Shown: positions 6,983 to 14,122 of the stretch, piece by piece | How the letters are laid out: every line of letters begins with the position of its first letter | Position numbering within the stretch: the stretch's first letter is position 1 | Assembly (NCBI RefSeq): GCF_002812205.1 | Contig: NZ_NPEA01000016.1 | Span: forward strand, 1 to 18,855 | DNA length: 18,855 nt | Source: Leptospira neocaledonica | Lineage (GTDB): Bacteria > Spirochaetota > Leptospiria > Leptospirales > Leptospiraceae | Reading direction: 5' to 3' | Program-made: the position numbers and the translations under genes | The notes under the pieces: generated by a model | Told to the model about the DNA's origin: nothing | The model's database searches: none | What the model saw: only the letters and a program-made list of their open reading frames with translations

Positions 6983-7585
6983 ATGAAAGCTACTAAACTA
7001 TTACTCTTTATTCTATTGATATTGCCATTATCAGCTAATTTTGCAGATGATGAAGGGACGGGCGAGTTAGTGGTTATCAAGCCATCTCAATTGAGAGAAG
7101 AACCTTCTCCTGACTCGAAGTTGATCTTTAATCTATATCCGACATTGCTTATTAAAAGAAAACTTGAAGAGTCTAATGGTTGGATTAAAGTCGATAGCGG
7201 CTTTTGTACGCTAAAGAAGGAACATGAAATTTGTAATTCAGCCGAAGGATATATACCATCAGAAGCTTTGGCAAAATTTGATCGAAGCAAATTTGTTGAG
7301 TTGAAACTCCCAATGACAATCAAGTTTACCAATTTTAATTCTAATCCTGAACTTAAATATGTTTTAGAAAAGGACGGATCTTTCTATCATTTTGATCCAA
7401 TGTGTGGTGGAGGAACTGGAAAATGCGGAAAGAGCAAACTTTTTAGGATTCATAATATAATTTGGGGAAAGCCACTTGCCAGTGATTTCGTTTATAAATT
7501 TTTTATAAATGAAAAAGGGCAAATATGTGCTCCTTACCCTGGAAAAGATCATAACTATCCGTGCAGCCAAGAATCAATTAAGTAG
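6983..7585 (+). CDS. Exported protein with bacterial SH3-like domain (cassette c8)
   Basis: This 200-residue protein starts at ATG 6983, preceded by AAGGA (6974-6978). Residues 1-22 form a classical signal peptide (MKATKLLLFILLILPLSANF), probably cut before ADDEG. Residues about 28-100 fit a bacterial SH3 domain: GELVVIKPSQLREEPSPDSK, a hydrophobic strand LLIKRKL, NGWIKVDSG and a closing EGYIPSEAL. Two Cys in the SH3 region and several more in the C-terminal half (MCGGGTGKCG, ICAPYPG, PCSQ) suggest disulfides in the periplasm. Such domains often bind cell-wall peptides or mediate protein contacts; the partner here is unknown. Single gene in its cassette. Confidence 0.86.
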   Translation: MKATKLLLFILLILPLSANFADDEGTGELVVIKPSQLREEPSPDSKLIFNLYPTLLIKRKLEESNGWIKVDSGFCTLKKEHEICNSAEGYIPSEALAKFDRSKFVELKLPMTIKFTNFNSNPELKYVLEKDGSFYHFDPMCGGGTGKCGKSKLFRIHNIIWGKPLASDFVYKFFINEKGQICAPYPGKDHNYPCSQESIK

Positions 7586-7602
7586 TGGAATTAGAATACG
7601 GC

Positions 7603-7755
7603 GCCTAACTATCGGCTTATCGCTACGCTTCGAGATTGCTATGCAACTCTCGCTTGGCCTTCGGCACATTTCGCTTTGTCACTCGTCTTGCAAGGCAAGT
7701 CTCGCGCCAAGTGCTTGCGCACTCGCGAAACGTCGTCAAGCCTTGGTCGTTAGGC
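7603..7755 (+). repeat. attC-8 (owned by cassette c8), mosaic L arms
   Basis: R'' GCCTAAC (7603-7609), local R' GTTAGGC (7749-7755). L'' is of the GGCTTATCG type but L' is CGTCAAGCC, the partner of another class, so two positions in the stem do not pair. The right hairpin AGTGC-TTGC-GCACT and inner stem TTTCGC/GCGAAA are intact. Confidence 0.94.
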
Positions 7756-7799
7756 GCCAGTTGCGTTATATTTAATAGTAATCCAAGAAATAGAAAATA

Positions 7800-8447
7800 G
7801 TGAAAAATATATATCTGATCAGCGGCTTAGGGGCTGATGAAAGAGTTTTTCGAAATATTGATTTTAGAGGTGAAAATCCAAAGCATATTCGTTGGATAAA
7901 TCCTTTTATAAATGAATCTCTCGAAAGTTATTCAAAAAGACTTCTAAATCAGATAGAATCTAAGAATGAGTTAATTTTGATCGGGGTTTCTTTTGGCGGA
8001 ATAATTGCGAGTGAAATTGCTAAACATGTTATAGCAAAGAAAATCATTATCATTTCGAGTATTAAATCTAGTTTTGAAAAACCGTTAATTTATCGTATTA
8101 TTAACTTTTCGGGATTAATAAATTTAATTCCATCATTTTTACTGAAACTTTATAATCCAATTCTGGCTTATTTCTTTGGGATTTCATCATTAGAAGATAA
8201 AGAGTTATTAAAAAGTTTTCTTTCTAAAACTGACGGAAGATTTATAAAATGGGCTCTTAAGTCCATATTAAAATGGAATAATGAAATGTATCCACCTTAC
8301 TTGTTTCATATTCATGGAAGCAACGATATGTTATTTCCGAGTAGATTGATAGGTCAGGTGATATTGATAGCTGATGGGGGACATTTTATGGTTCTTAATA
8401 AAGCAGAAGAAATATCTCTGAAACTAAGAGAGATTTTAAAAGATTAG
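7800..8447 (+). CDS. Alpha/beta-hydrolase fold protein (cassette c9)
   Basis: This 215-residue protein starts at GTG 7800 with the typical first strand KNIYLISGLGADERVF. The nucleophile elbow G-V-S-F-G-G puts the catalytic Ser at residue 64. The acid is probably Asp176 in HIHGSNDMLFP and the His is His195 in ADGGHFMV. The full catalytic triad is therefore present. A hydrophobic lid or cap lies at about residues 92-130. The order and spacing fit a small cytoplasmic esterase or lipase-like hydrolase. The substrate cannot be told from sequence. No Shine-Dalgarno is seen. Single gene in the cassette, complete in length for the family. Confidence 0.92.
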   Translation: MKNIYLISGLGADERVFRNIDFRGENPKHIRWINPFINESLESYSKRLLNQIESKNELILIGVSFGGIIASEIAKHVIAKKIIIISSIKSSFEKPLIYRIINFSGLINLIPSFLLKLYNPILAYFFGISSLEDKELLKSFLSKTDGRFIKWALKSILKWNNEMYPPYLFHIHGSNDMLFPSRLIGQVILIADGGHFMVLNKAEEISLKLREILKD

Positions 8448-8464
8448 TAATAAACGCAACCAGC

Positions 8465-8620
8465 GCTTAACTATCGGCTTGGCACTGCGCTTCGAGATGC
8501 TTGCGCACTCTCGCTTGGCCTCCGGCACATTGGCTCAGTCACTCGAATTGCAAAGCAATTCTCGTGCCTGTCTTCGCGAATGCTCAGCACGCCAACGTCG
8601 TCAAGCCTTGGTCGTTAGCT
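8465..8620 (+). repeat. attC-9 (owned by cassette c9)
   Basis: R'' GCTTAAC (8465-8471), local R' GTTAGCT (8614-8620). L'' GGCTTGGCA faces CGTCAAGCC with wobble and one mismatch. Inner stem TTGGC/GCCAA. Apical hairpin GAATTGC-AAA-GCAATTC. Mini-hairpin GCC-TCC-GGC. R'' pairs with its own start GTTAGGC through one G.T. Confidence 0.94.
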
Positions 8621-8655
8621 GCAATTTACGCGGAATCTAATATTAGGAACGAATA

Positions 8656-9210
8656 TTGGCTATAGAAAAAATAGGAATGAGAAGATCAAAAATTGAATAT
8701 TTAGGAGATCGAATTCAGATAACGATTCCTTCGAGGAAAAATTGGCTATCAATTATTCTTCAAACTTTTTGGTTAGGAGGGTGGTTGTTCGGTGAGATTA
8801 TGGTGCCGGCTTTTCTTTTCGTTGGTCCAATACTATCTTTAGAAAAATTATTTATGCTTCTTTGGTTAGCAATTTGGACAATTGGAGGTGGGTATGTTAT
8901 CTATAATATTTTTTGGAGTTTAGTGGGAAAAGAAATTATAACCTTCTCATATGACAGATTAAAAATTGAAAAGAAAATCTTTCAGATAAATTTTGTAAAA
9001 GTATACTCTATGATGGACGCAAGTGATTTTCGTATATCTACTTCGTCTCCATCTAATGCTTGGTATTATAGGAATTATCCACCATATTTGACGGGTTTGA
9101 TATCTTTCGATTATGGAATGAAAACAATTAAGTTTGCGACTGAAATTGATGAAGCTGAGGCGAAATATCTTCTCGAAGAGATGCAGAAGAATGGTTTTAT
9201 AAGCGCGTAA
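8656..9210 (+). CDS. Two-TM protein with PH-like flanking strands, unknown function (cassette c10)
   Basis: This 184-residue protein starts at TTG 8656, supported by AGGA at 8645-8648. A short basic N-terminus with strand RIQITIPSRKNW is followed by two membrane segments (about residues 30-57 and 65-92). A C-terminal domain alternates strands (IITFSYDRLKIEKKIF, LISFDYGMKTIKFATEI) and ends in a helix EAEAKYLLEEMQ. This layout resembles bacterial membrane-anchored PH-like domain proteins, which are common and uncharacterised. No catalytic residues can be pointed to. Single gene in the cassette. Confidence 0.82.
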   Translation: MAIEKIGMRRSKIEYLGDRIQITIPSRKNWLSIILQTFWLGGWLFGEIMVPAFLFVGPILSLEKLFMLLWLAIWTIGGGYVIYNIFWSLVGKEIITFSYDRLKIEKKIFQINFVKVYSMMDASDFRISTSSPSNAWYYRNYPPYLTGLISFDYGMKTIKFATEIDEAEAKYLLEEMQKNGFISA

Positions 9211-9215
9211 ACTGC

Positions 9216-9368
9216 AGCTAACTATCGGCTCTGACGCATCGCTTCGAGATCGCTGCGCGACTCTCGCTTGGCCTCCGGCACATTCCGCTTTGTCACTCGT
9301 CTTGCAGAGCAAGCCTCGTGCCAAGTGCTAAGCACACGCGAAACGTCGTCAAGCCTTGGTCGTTATGC
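9216..9368 (+). repeat. attC-10 (owned by cassette c10)
   Basis: R'' AGCTAAC (9216-9222), local R' GTTATGC (9362-9368). L'' GGCT-C-TGACG pairs with CGTCAAGCC. Left hairpin GAG-A-TCGC-TGC-GCGA-CTC. Right hairpin GTGC-TAA-GCAC. The inner stem TTCCGC/GCGAAA has one mismatch. Confidence 0.95.
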
Positions 9369-9407
9369 GCAAGTGCTCGAGAAATAATCTATTTAAAGTA
9401 AAATTCA

Positions 9408-9998
9408 ATGACAAATTTAAACCCACAATTAGAACTTCCGCGTTGCCCACACTGCCAAGTAGCCAGACCAAACCTATCATCTGTGTTTCATTTTGAATCA
9501 AGAGATCACGCAGGTGCTGATCTGAGAAGATGGCGAGTTTATAATTGCACGAGTTGCGGGGGACTCACAACTGCTTATGCTCTAAATTTTAATCAAACGG
9601 TAATAGACTCATTTCCAAAATCAATGATGGTTGATGATGACATACCAGAAAGACCTAGACATTTTTTACAACAAGCTCTAGATTCTTTACACGCTCCCTC
9701 CGGATCTATAATGTTATCCGCGAGTTGTGTTGATTCTATGTTAAAAATGAAGGGTTATAATGAAGGTAATCTATACAGTCGTATTGATAAAGCAGCGCAA
9801 AATCACCTAATTACCAATGATATGGCTGCATGGGCACATGAAGTAAGACTTGATGCTAATGATCAACGTCACGCAGACGAAAATGCTTCGTTACCAACTA
9901 TAGAAGATGCAAAACGGGTAATAGATTTCGTAATATCTTTCGGTCAATATTTATTTGTCCTTCCTGCAAAAATCCAAAGAGGATTGAAGCATAACTAA
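9408..9998 (+). CDS. Zinc-ribbon DUF4145 (HEPN-like) protein (cassette c11)
   Basis: This 196-residue protein starts at ATG 9408. Cys13 and Cys16 (CPHC) plus Cys47 and Cys50 (CTSCGG) form a zinc ribbon. The helical C-terminal domain has the DUF4145 signature: ALDSLHAPSGSIMLSASCVD, then KAAQNHLITNDMAAWAHEVR, and RLDANDQRHADE with the Arg...His spacing found in HEPN-fold proteins. The end FVISFGQYLFVLPAKI is also typical. DUF4145 proteins occur alone or fused to restriction and other defence enzymes. Their own role is not settled; some HEPN proteins are RNases. No membrane segment. Single gene, complete length. Confidence 0.9.
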   Translation: MTNLNPQLELPRCPHCQVARPNLSSVFHFESRDHAGADLRRWRVYNCTSCGGLTTAYALNFNQTVIDSFPKSMMVDDDIPERPRHFLQQALDSLHAPSGSIMLSASCVDSMLKMKGYNEGNLYSRIDKAAQNHLITNDMAAWAHEVRLDANDQRHADENASLPTIEDAKRVIDFVISFGQYLFVLPAKIQRGLKHN

Positions 9999-10022
9999 AT
10001 AGGAAAATATCCGAGTACCTGC

Positions 10023-10162
10023 GCATAACTGTCGGTGCTTCCGCTCCGCTTCGAGCTTGCTTCGCAACTCTCGCTCGGGCTTCGCCACATTTGCGTCTGT
10101 CACTCGTCTTGCATAGCAAGCCTCTCGCCATTGCAAACGTCGGAACACCTTGGTCGTTAGAC
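10023..10162 (+). repeat. attC-11 (owned by cassette c11)
   Basis: R'' GCATAAC (10023-10029), local R' GTTAGAC (10156-10162). L'' GGTG-C-TTCCG pairs with CGGAACACC. Left hairpin GAG-C-TTGC-TTC-GCAA-CTC. Inner stem TTTGC/GCAAA. Begins CTGTCGG instead of the common CTATCGG. Confidence 0.95.
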
Positions 10163-10216
10163 GCAATGGCAAAATATTCTCTTTCATTATATAGAAGGTA
10201 ATTAGTAAATAAGATT

Positions 10217-10642
10217 ATGTTGAAAGAAAATTTTTGGATAATGAGAGTTGCCCTAAGCTTTATTCTTATAGGAAGCCTATTAAAAGGACTTATAATCTTC
10301 TTTCAATATTCCATTGTTCTAAGTGATGCAGCCAATAAAGATGGAGCGACATTAACTGGTCTTTTCCTCAGTATTGATATAGTCGGGTCTATATTATATA
10401 TGATTTCAATATATCAATTCGCTAGTAAGAATTCAAATGTTAGTGTATTAATCATCATAATCTATAATATTTTTATTATTAGTCAATCTTTCTTAATCGA
10501 TGGAATGGGACTACCAAGATTTGAAGATGCATTAGTTTGGGACACCATAGGATATATTCTTCCTACGTTTTCTATTATTTTGGCGATTATTTATTATAGG
10601 TTCTTTTTTTCATCTAAACAATCTGATAATAGCAAAGAATAG
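10217..10642 (+). CDS. Four-TM membrane protein of unknown function (cassette c12)
   Basis: This 141-residue protein starts at ATG 10217. Four membrane helices are plain: about residues 9-31, 48-68, 74-92 and 108-128, with short polar loops and a charged tail (SSKQSDNSKE). An Asp-Gly-rich loop (SDAANKDGATLTG) follows the first helix. The layout resembles small bacterial DUF-type integral membrane proteins, but no family can be named with confidence. No Shine-Dalgarno at the usual distance. Single gene in the cassette. Confidence 0.82.
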   Translation: MLKENFWIMRVALSFILIGSLLKGLIIFFQYSIVLSDAANKDGATLTGLFLSIDIVGSILYMISIYQFASKNSNVSVLIIIIYNIFIISQSFLIDGMGLPRFEDALVWDTIGYILPTFSIILAIIYYRFFFSSKQSDNSKE

Positions 10643-10662
10643 TTGTTATTGAAAGCCACTGC

Positions 10663-10813
10663 GTCTAACTATCGGGTTATCGCTGCGCTTCGAGATGCTT
10701 CGCACTCTTGCTTGGGCTGCGCCACATTTTGCTTTGTCACTCATCTTGCATGGCAAGCTTCGTGCCAAGTGCTTACGCACGCGCAAAACGTCGATAACCC
10801 TTGGTCGTTAGGC
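10663..10813 (+). repeat. attC-12 (owned by cassette c12)
   Basis: R'' GTCTAAC (10663-10669), local R' GTTAGGC (10807-10813). L'' GGGTTATCG pairs perfectly with CGATAACCC: compared with the GGCTTATCG/CGATAAGCC sites, both sides have changed together. Inner stem TTTTGC/GCAAAA. Mini-hairpin GGC-TGC-GCC. Confidence 0.95.
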
Positions 10814-11115
10814 ACAATATCGCGATCTCTTTTTCTTTTTTATTATATAAGTTTTGGATTTTACCTTAGAGCCGAATCACGATCTACTTAAGGTTAGGTC
10901 GCTTTTCACCCTTTTCTTGTTTTATATCGTAGGCTGAAAGATTAGCTACCATGTTAAAGATCTTATCTTAAACTCTTGTCGCCTTTATATTGGTAGCGTA
11001 CGAAAAGAGTTCGCTACCTTATATTGTGAAAGTGAATTAGCCACTAATTTGCTTTTATTCTGTTAGAAGATTTTATAGAGTAGGGCTGGGTGCATCGTGT
11101 TAGGAGCCCTACTGC
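10814..11115 (+). ncRNA. Non-coding cassette body c13 (copy 1 of a duplicated gene-less cassette)
   Basis: About 300 bases between attC-12 and attC-13 contain no convincing gene. The longest idea is a 27-codon TTG frame at about 10856, without Shine-Dalgarno. A second copy of the same body is at 14866-15166. The first 115 or so bases are nearly identical between copies (about 3 differences) and the rest diverges more. Visible structure: ACCTTA (10863-10868) with TAAGGT (10889-10894), and GGTAGCG (10992-10998) with CGCTACC (11012-11018). GGTAGC can also pair with GCTACC at 10945-10950, which would be mutually exclusive. A 9-bp hairpin sits at the end. A structured RNA, a promoter cassette or a decayed gene are all possible; I call ncRNA only as a working label. 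Confidence 0.4.
11079..11113 (+). other. Perfect 9-bp hairpin at the 3' end of cassette c13
   Basis: AGTAGGGCT (11079-11087) and AGCCCTACT (11105-11113) form a perfect 9-bp stem with a 17-nt loop, ending 2 bases before R''. There is no T-tract after it, so it is not a classical intrinsic terminator. In the second copy (c19) the right arm is replaced, so the stem is not conserved. Confidence 0.6.
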
Positions 11116-11272
11116 GCCTAACTATCGGCTTATCGCTGCGCTTCGAGATTGCTTGCGCAACTCTCGCTCGGGCTGCGCCACATTGGCTCAGTCACTCGAA
11201 TTGCAGAGCAATTCTTGTGCCTGTCTTCGCTCTGCTCAGCTCGCCAACGTCGTCAAGCCTTGGTCGTTAGAC
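11116..11272 (+). repeat. attC-13 (owned by cassette c13), mosaic L arms
   Basis: R'' GCCTAAC (11116-11122), local R' GTTAGAC (11266-11272). L'' GGCTTATCG faces L' CGTCAAGCC, so the arms come from different classes and two positions fail to pair. Inner stem TTGGC/GCCAA. Apical hairpin AATTGC-AGA-GCAATT. Confidence 0.94.
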
Positions 11273-11283
11273 GCCATAACGAA

Positions 11284-11841
11284 ATGAAATTTACAATTAT
11301 AACACTTATTAGTTTTCTATTCACATGTTCCGGAGTAACGTTTTCAAATAAGAGATTTGATACTTTGCTAAAGTATGATCCTACAAAAGAAGGCTGGTTA
11401 GCTTGCAAAATAGGAGAGATATCGCCGTTAAATAATAAACTTTGCCTGAAGAATACAAAGTATCTGATCTATTCAGAACAGAAAGAGCCTTTCATAATGT
11501 CTATAAATGACGAGTCCAAATGCGATAGAAAATGTCAGATATTGTATTCAGGAATGAATTCGAGATTGCGAACTGATCTACTTCACAGTTTTTTAGAAGA
11601 TCTTAAGAGAAAAATTGCTAGTTATCAGCCTGACATGAGTATTTCAAAGTGTATTGATAAATCAGCAAACTCTCGCGGAAATACTTATGCTTTAATGAAA
11701 GTTTCAAATAATGAAAACCGATGTATTTGCGTGAATTATCTTGAGTTTGCAAAAGGCATAGAGGATTTAGCAGAAACAACATTAGAGTGTAGTAAGAAAT
11801 CAGGTTATTCTGAATCTTATTATAAGTATGATTGGTACTAA
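11284..11841 (+). CDS. Exported Cys-rich protein, possible lipoprotein (cassette c14)
   Basis: This 185-residue protein starts at ATG 11284; the frame upstream is attC. The N-terminus MKFTIITLISFLFTCSG is a short signal peptide. The Cys at residue 15, preceded by L-F-T, could be a relaxed spirochaete lipobox, or the signal may be cut later by the ordinary peptidase. The rest is polar, with many Cys (CDRKCQ, ISKCID, RCICVN, LECSKK) that suggest disulfides outside the cytoplasm. It ends SYYKYDWY. I do not recognise a family. Single gene in the cassette. Confidence 0.8.
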   Translation: MKFTIITLISFLFTCSGVTFSNKRFDTLLKYDPTKEGWLACKIGEISPLNNKLCLKNTKYLIYSEQKEPFIMSINDESKCDRKCQILYSGMNSRLRTDLLHSFLEDLKRKIASYQPDMSISKCIDKSANSRGNTYALMKVSNNENRCICVNYLEFAKGIEDLAETTLECSKKSGYSESYYKYDWY

Positions 11842-11852
11842 ATAGTTACGGC

Positions 11853-12005
11853 GTCTAACTTTCGGCTTGGCGTTACGCTTCGGGATGCTTGCGCACCCTC
11901 GCTCCAGGCTCCGCCACATTTCGCTTTGTCACTCGTCTTGCTAAGCAAGCCTCGCGCCAAGTCCTTACGGACTCGCGAAACGTCGGAGCACCTTGGTCGT
12001 TAGGC
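11853..12005 (+). repeat. attC-14 (owned by cassette c14), strongly mosaic
   Basis: R'' GTCTAAC (11853-11859), local R' GTTAGGC (11999-12005). L'' is GGCTTGGCG while L' is CGGAGCACC, which belongs to the GGTG class. Most of the L stem therefore cannot pair. The outer R boxes and inner hairpins (CTTGC-TAA-GCAAG, AGTCC-TTAC-GGACT, TTTCGC/GCGAAA) are intact. Confidence 0.94.
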
Positions 12006-12099
12006 GACATGAAGCGCCCAATATTTTTCTTTATCAAACAATTTAGGAAAGCTCCAATTTACTAAACATATAAATAGTTTCTTTCTTGCTCCAAAGTTA

Positions 12100-12105
12100 T
12101 ATAAT
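12100..12105 (+). promoter_or_regulatory. Possible -10 element for the c15 gene pair
   Basis: A perfect TATAAT lies 16 bases before the ATG at 12121. At 16-17 bp upstream only a weak -35 (TTTCTT-like) is seen. If used, the message would have a leader of under 10 bases, as also suggested for the c4 and c20 TA pairs. Confidence 0.4.
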
Positions 12106-12120
12106 ATGTAGATTGGCTGA

Positions 12121-12366
12121 ATGCCTAAGGTTTTCGAGAGAAATGGATTTAAATTCTTCTTTTTTGCGAATGAGGGAAATCCGAGAGAACCAGTTCACAT
12201 TCATGTAAGAAAGGGAGAGAAATTAGCTAAATTCTGGTTAAAGCCAAATGTTTTATTGGATGATAATTACGGATTCAGTTCAAAAGAGTTAAATTGGATT
12301 GAAGAAGAGATTGAAAAGAATTTAGATATAATTCAAGGTAAATGGAATGATTTCTTCGGTATCTGA
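12121..12366 (+). CDS. DUF4160 protein, TA-like pair (cassette c15)
   Basis: This 81-residue protein starts at ATG 12121. It has the DUF4160 signature: a Phe-rich strand FKFFFFANEGNPREPVHIHV, an Arg-Lys-Gly turn, LAKFWLKPN, then a helical tail with ELNWIEEEIEKN and final WNDFFG. DUF4160 genes almost always sit next to DUF2442 genes, and the pair is regarded as a putative toxin-antitoxin or mobile module. Activity is not proven to my knowledge. No Shine-Dalgarno precedes it, but a TATAAT box is close upstream. It overlaps the next gene by 20 bases. Confidence 0.93.
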   Translation: MPKVFERNGFKFFFFANEGNPREPVHIHVRKGEKLAKFWLKPNVLLDDNYGFSSKELNWIEEEIEKNLDIIQGKWNDFFGI

Positions 12367-12613
12367 AGCAAAGGCCCAAAAGATTTGGTTTGATGAAGAT
12401 AATCTTTGGTTGTCTCTATATGATGGCAGAACTCTATCAGTACCTCTCGCATACTTTCCTAGATTAAGAAAAGCTAGTAAAGAGCAACTTCAAAAGTTTG
12501 AAATTAGCGGGGGAGGGATAGGGCTTCATTGGGATGATATCGATGAAGATATTAGTGTCCCTGGCTTACTTCTCGGTAATGGTGATCTTACCCAACACAA
12601 TAAGATTGCATAA
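12347..12613 (+). CDS. DUF2442 protein, partner of DUF4160 (cassette c15)
   Basis: This 88-residue protein starts at ATG 12347, with AAGG (12335-12338) located inside the DUF4160 gene; the 20-base overlap suggests coupled translation. The family signature is plain: LWLSLYDGRTLSVPLAYFPRL, the KASKEQL helix, FEISGGGIGLHW, and DIDEDISVPGLLLG. In known DUF2442 proteins this is the putative DNA-binding or partner-binding component. Complete length. Both genes together fill the cassette as a small operon. Confidence 0.94.
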   Translation: MISSVSEAKAQKIWFDEDNLWLSLYDGRTLSVPLAYFPRLRKASKEQLQKFEISGGGIGLHWDDIDEDISVPGLLLGNGDLTQHNKIA

Positions 12614-12641
12614 ATTCCTCTTATCCAGGCGCTTCACGATC

Positions 12642-12793
12642 GCCTAACTATCGGCTCTGACGCAGCGCTTCGAGATGCTTCGCACTCTCGCTTGGCCTCC
12701 GGCACATTTCGCTTTGTCACTCGTCTTGCAGAGCAAGCCTCGCGCCAAGTCCTTACGGACTCGCGAAACGTCGTCAAGCCTTGGTCGTTAGGC
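12642..12793 (+). repeat. attC-15 (owned by cassette c15)
   Basis: R'' GCCTAAC (12642-12648), local R' GTTAGGC (12787-12793). L'' GGCT-C-TGACG pairs with CGTCAAGCC. All inner elements match. The owner's ends pair over about 20 bases (GGCGCTTCACGA on the 3' side), with one bulged base. Confidence 0.96.
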
Positions 12794-12872
12794 GAAATGT
12801 TTCCAAATTAAATTTTAGAATGAATATTATTTTCGATCGCTAAAATTACAAAAAAGAGAGTTTATTTTACAA

Positions 12873-13301
12873 ATGTATAGACCCAATTTTTTAAAAAGAC
12901 TGAATACTTATCTAATAAATTTTATGATTCTTATGGTGATTTCGAATTGCGATATTTTCTCTCCTAAGAAAGAACAGGCGCAAATAGAATTAACGTCTAC
13001 TAGTGGGCGCGTTGGGATAATTCGGGATGGTAAGACCATATACAAAGAATCGGGTTGTGAGCTCTGTCATTCATTGAATGGTGAACGATTGGTCGGCCCT
13101 CCTTTAAATGGGATTTATGGCAGAACTATAACTTTAAACACTGGGGAAAAAATTACAGGCAACTTCGACTATATAAAGGAGTCGATCTTGGATCCTAATA
13201 AATTAATAGTAAGTGGTTATCCGCCTGCGATGCCAAATTATACTGGTAGAATTACCGCCGATGAAATGGAGAAGTTAATTAACTATATAAGAGGATTTTA
13301 A
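12873..13301 (+). CDS. Lipoprotein class I cytochrome c (cassette c16)
   Basis: This 142-residue protein starts at ATG 12873. Signal peptide with lipobox V-I-S-N-C puts the lipid-bearing Cys at residue 26. After a linker, the heme motif C-E-L-C-H is at 62-66 and the distal ligand is probably Met120 in GYPPAMPNYTG. VGPPLNGIYGR and the final helix ITADEMEKLINYI are classic for small c-type cytochromes, including the C-terminal domain of cytochrome oxidase subunit II. It would carry electrons at the periplasmic face of the membrane. Unusual as a single integron cassette: the heme-attachment machinery must be supplied by the host. Complete; the family call is strong, the redox partner unknown. 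Confidence 0.94.
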   Translation: MYRPNFLKRLNTYLINFMILMVISNCDIFSPKKEQAQIELTSTSGRVGIIRDGKTIYKESGCELCHSLNGERLVGPPLNGIYGRTITLNTGEKITGNFDYIKESILDPNKLIVSGYPPAMPNYTGRITADEMEKLINYIRGF

Positions 13302-13327
13302 TGTTTTCTTTTTAAAGGAAACACTTC

Positions 13328-13482
13328 GCCTAACTATCGGCTTATCGCAGCGCTTCGAGATGCTTCGCAACTCTCGCTTGGCCTTCGGCACATTGGCTCA
13401 GTCACTCGAATTGCAGAGCAATTCTCGTGCCTGTCTTCGCTTTGCTCAGCTCGCCAACGTCGATAAGCCTTGGTCGTTAGAC
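13328..13482 (+). repeat. attC-16 (owned by cassette c16)
   Basis: R'' GCCTAAC (13328-13334), local R' GTTAGAC (13476-13482). L'' GGCTTATCG pairs perfectly with CGATAAGCC. Inner stem TTGGC/GCCAA. Apical hairpin AATTGC-AGA-GCAATT. Confidence 0.96.
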
Positions 13483-13508
13483 GCCATAAATTAAATAAAA
13501 GAAATTAG

Positions 13509-13931
13509 ATGTTTCCATTTACTTATAAAGGCAAAATAAGATTAGCTAGAAGATTTAATGATAAAGAAAAAATATTGAATGAACTTCGTCAGAAATTTAT
13601 TAAGAAAGGCGTCGAAGATTTCAAAATTACAAAAATTGGCTTAAAAATTCCTTCTCAGATTACTTTTAATAGAAATGCAGTAGGATTTTTGAATGAATGC
13701 GAAATATTAGTGAAAGAAAATGATGAAAACTTTTATTTTGAATATTGTATCTCATTCGAACCACTTTTTTCTGTCTCAATAATATCATTGCCATTGAGTG
13801 TATTAGCATTTTTAATTAATGGTCTTTCTGGTGTATTCATTTACTTTACATTTCTTGCTGTTCCATTTGTTATATTATATTTTATGATAATATTCGAATA
13901 TTTATTTGTTCTGTTTGGATTTAAAGAATAG
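13509..13931 (+). CDS. Membrane protein with cytoplasmic N-terminal domain, unknown function (cassette c17)
   Basis: This 140-residue protein starts at ATG 13509. The first 85 or so residues are polar (YKGKIRLARRF, KEKILNELRQKFIKKG) and alternate strands and helices. Two hydrophobic segments then follow (about residues 88-112 and 114-136). The basic N-terminal part and single membrane hairpin at the C-terminus suggest a domain hung from the inner membrane. No family recognised and no catalytic motif. Single gene in the cassette. Confidence 0.8.
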   Translation: MFPFTYKGKIRLARRFNDKEKILNELRQKFIKKGVEDFKITKIGLKIPSQITFNRNAVGFLNECEILVKENDENFYFEYCISFEPLFSVSIISLPLSVLAFLINGLSGVFIYFTFLAVPFVILYFMIIFEYLFVLFGFKE

Positions 13932-13947
13932 GTAAACAATTTACGGC

Positions 13948-14086
13948 GTCTAACTGTCGGTGCTTCCGCAGCGCTGCGGGATTGCTACGCAACCCTTGCT
14001 TGGCCTTCGGCACATTTGCTTCTGTCACTTCGTTTGCAGGGCAAACTCGTGCCATCGCCAACGTCGGAACACCTTGGTCGTTATGC
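13948..14086 (+). repeat. attC-17 (owned by cassette c17)
   Basis: R'' GTCTAAC (13948-13954), local R' GTTATGC (14080-14086). L'' GGTG-C-TTCCG pairs with CGGAACACC. The inner stem TTTGC faces GCCAA, so it is one base off, and the apical hairpin is TTTGC-AGG-GCAAA. At 139 bp it is the shortest undeleted site. Confidence 0.94.
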
Positions 14087-14122
14087 GAAATTTTCTAAAT
14101 CTCATCTAAAGACAGTAAAAAA

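Noticed and set aside
10856..10939. TTG-initiated 27-codon frame in the non-coding cassette c13, with a 28-codon match in c19
   Set aside because: No Shine-Dalgarno, differing ends, and one of few differences is non-synonymous. Not enough to call a gene, so kept only as an option.
11079..11113. Intrinsic terminator at the end of c13
   Set aside because: The hairpin is strong but no T-tract follows, and the stem is not conserved in the second copy.
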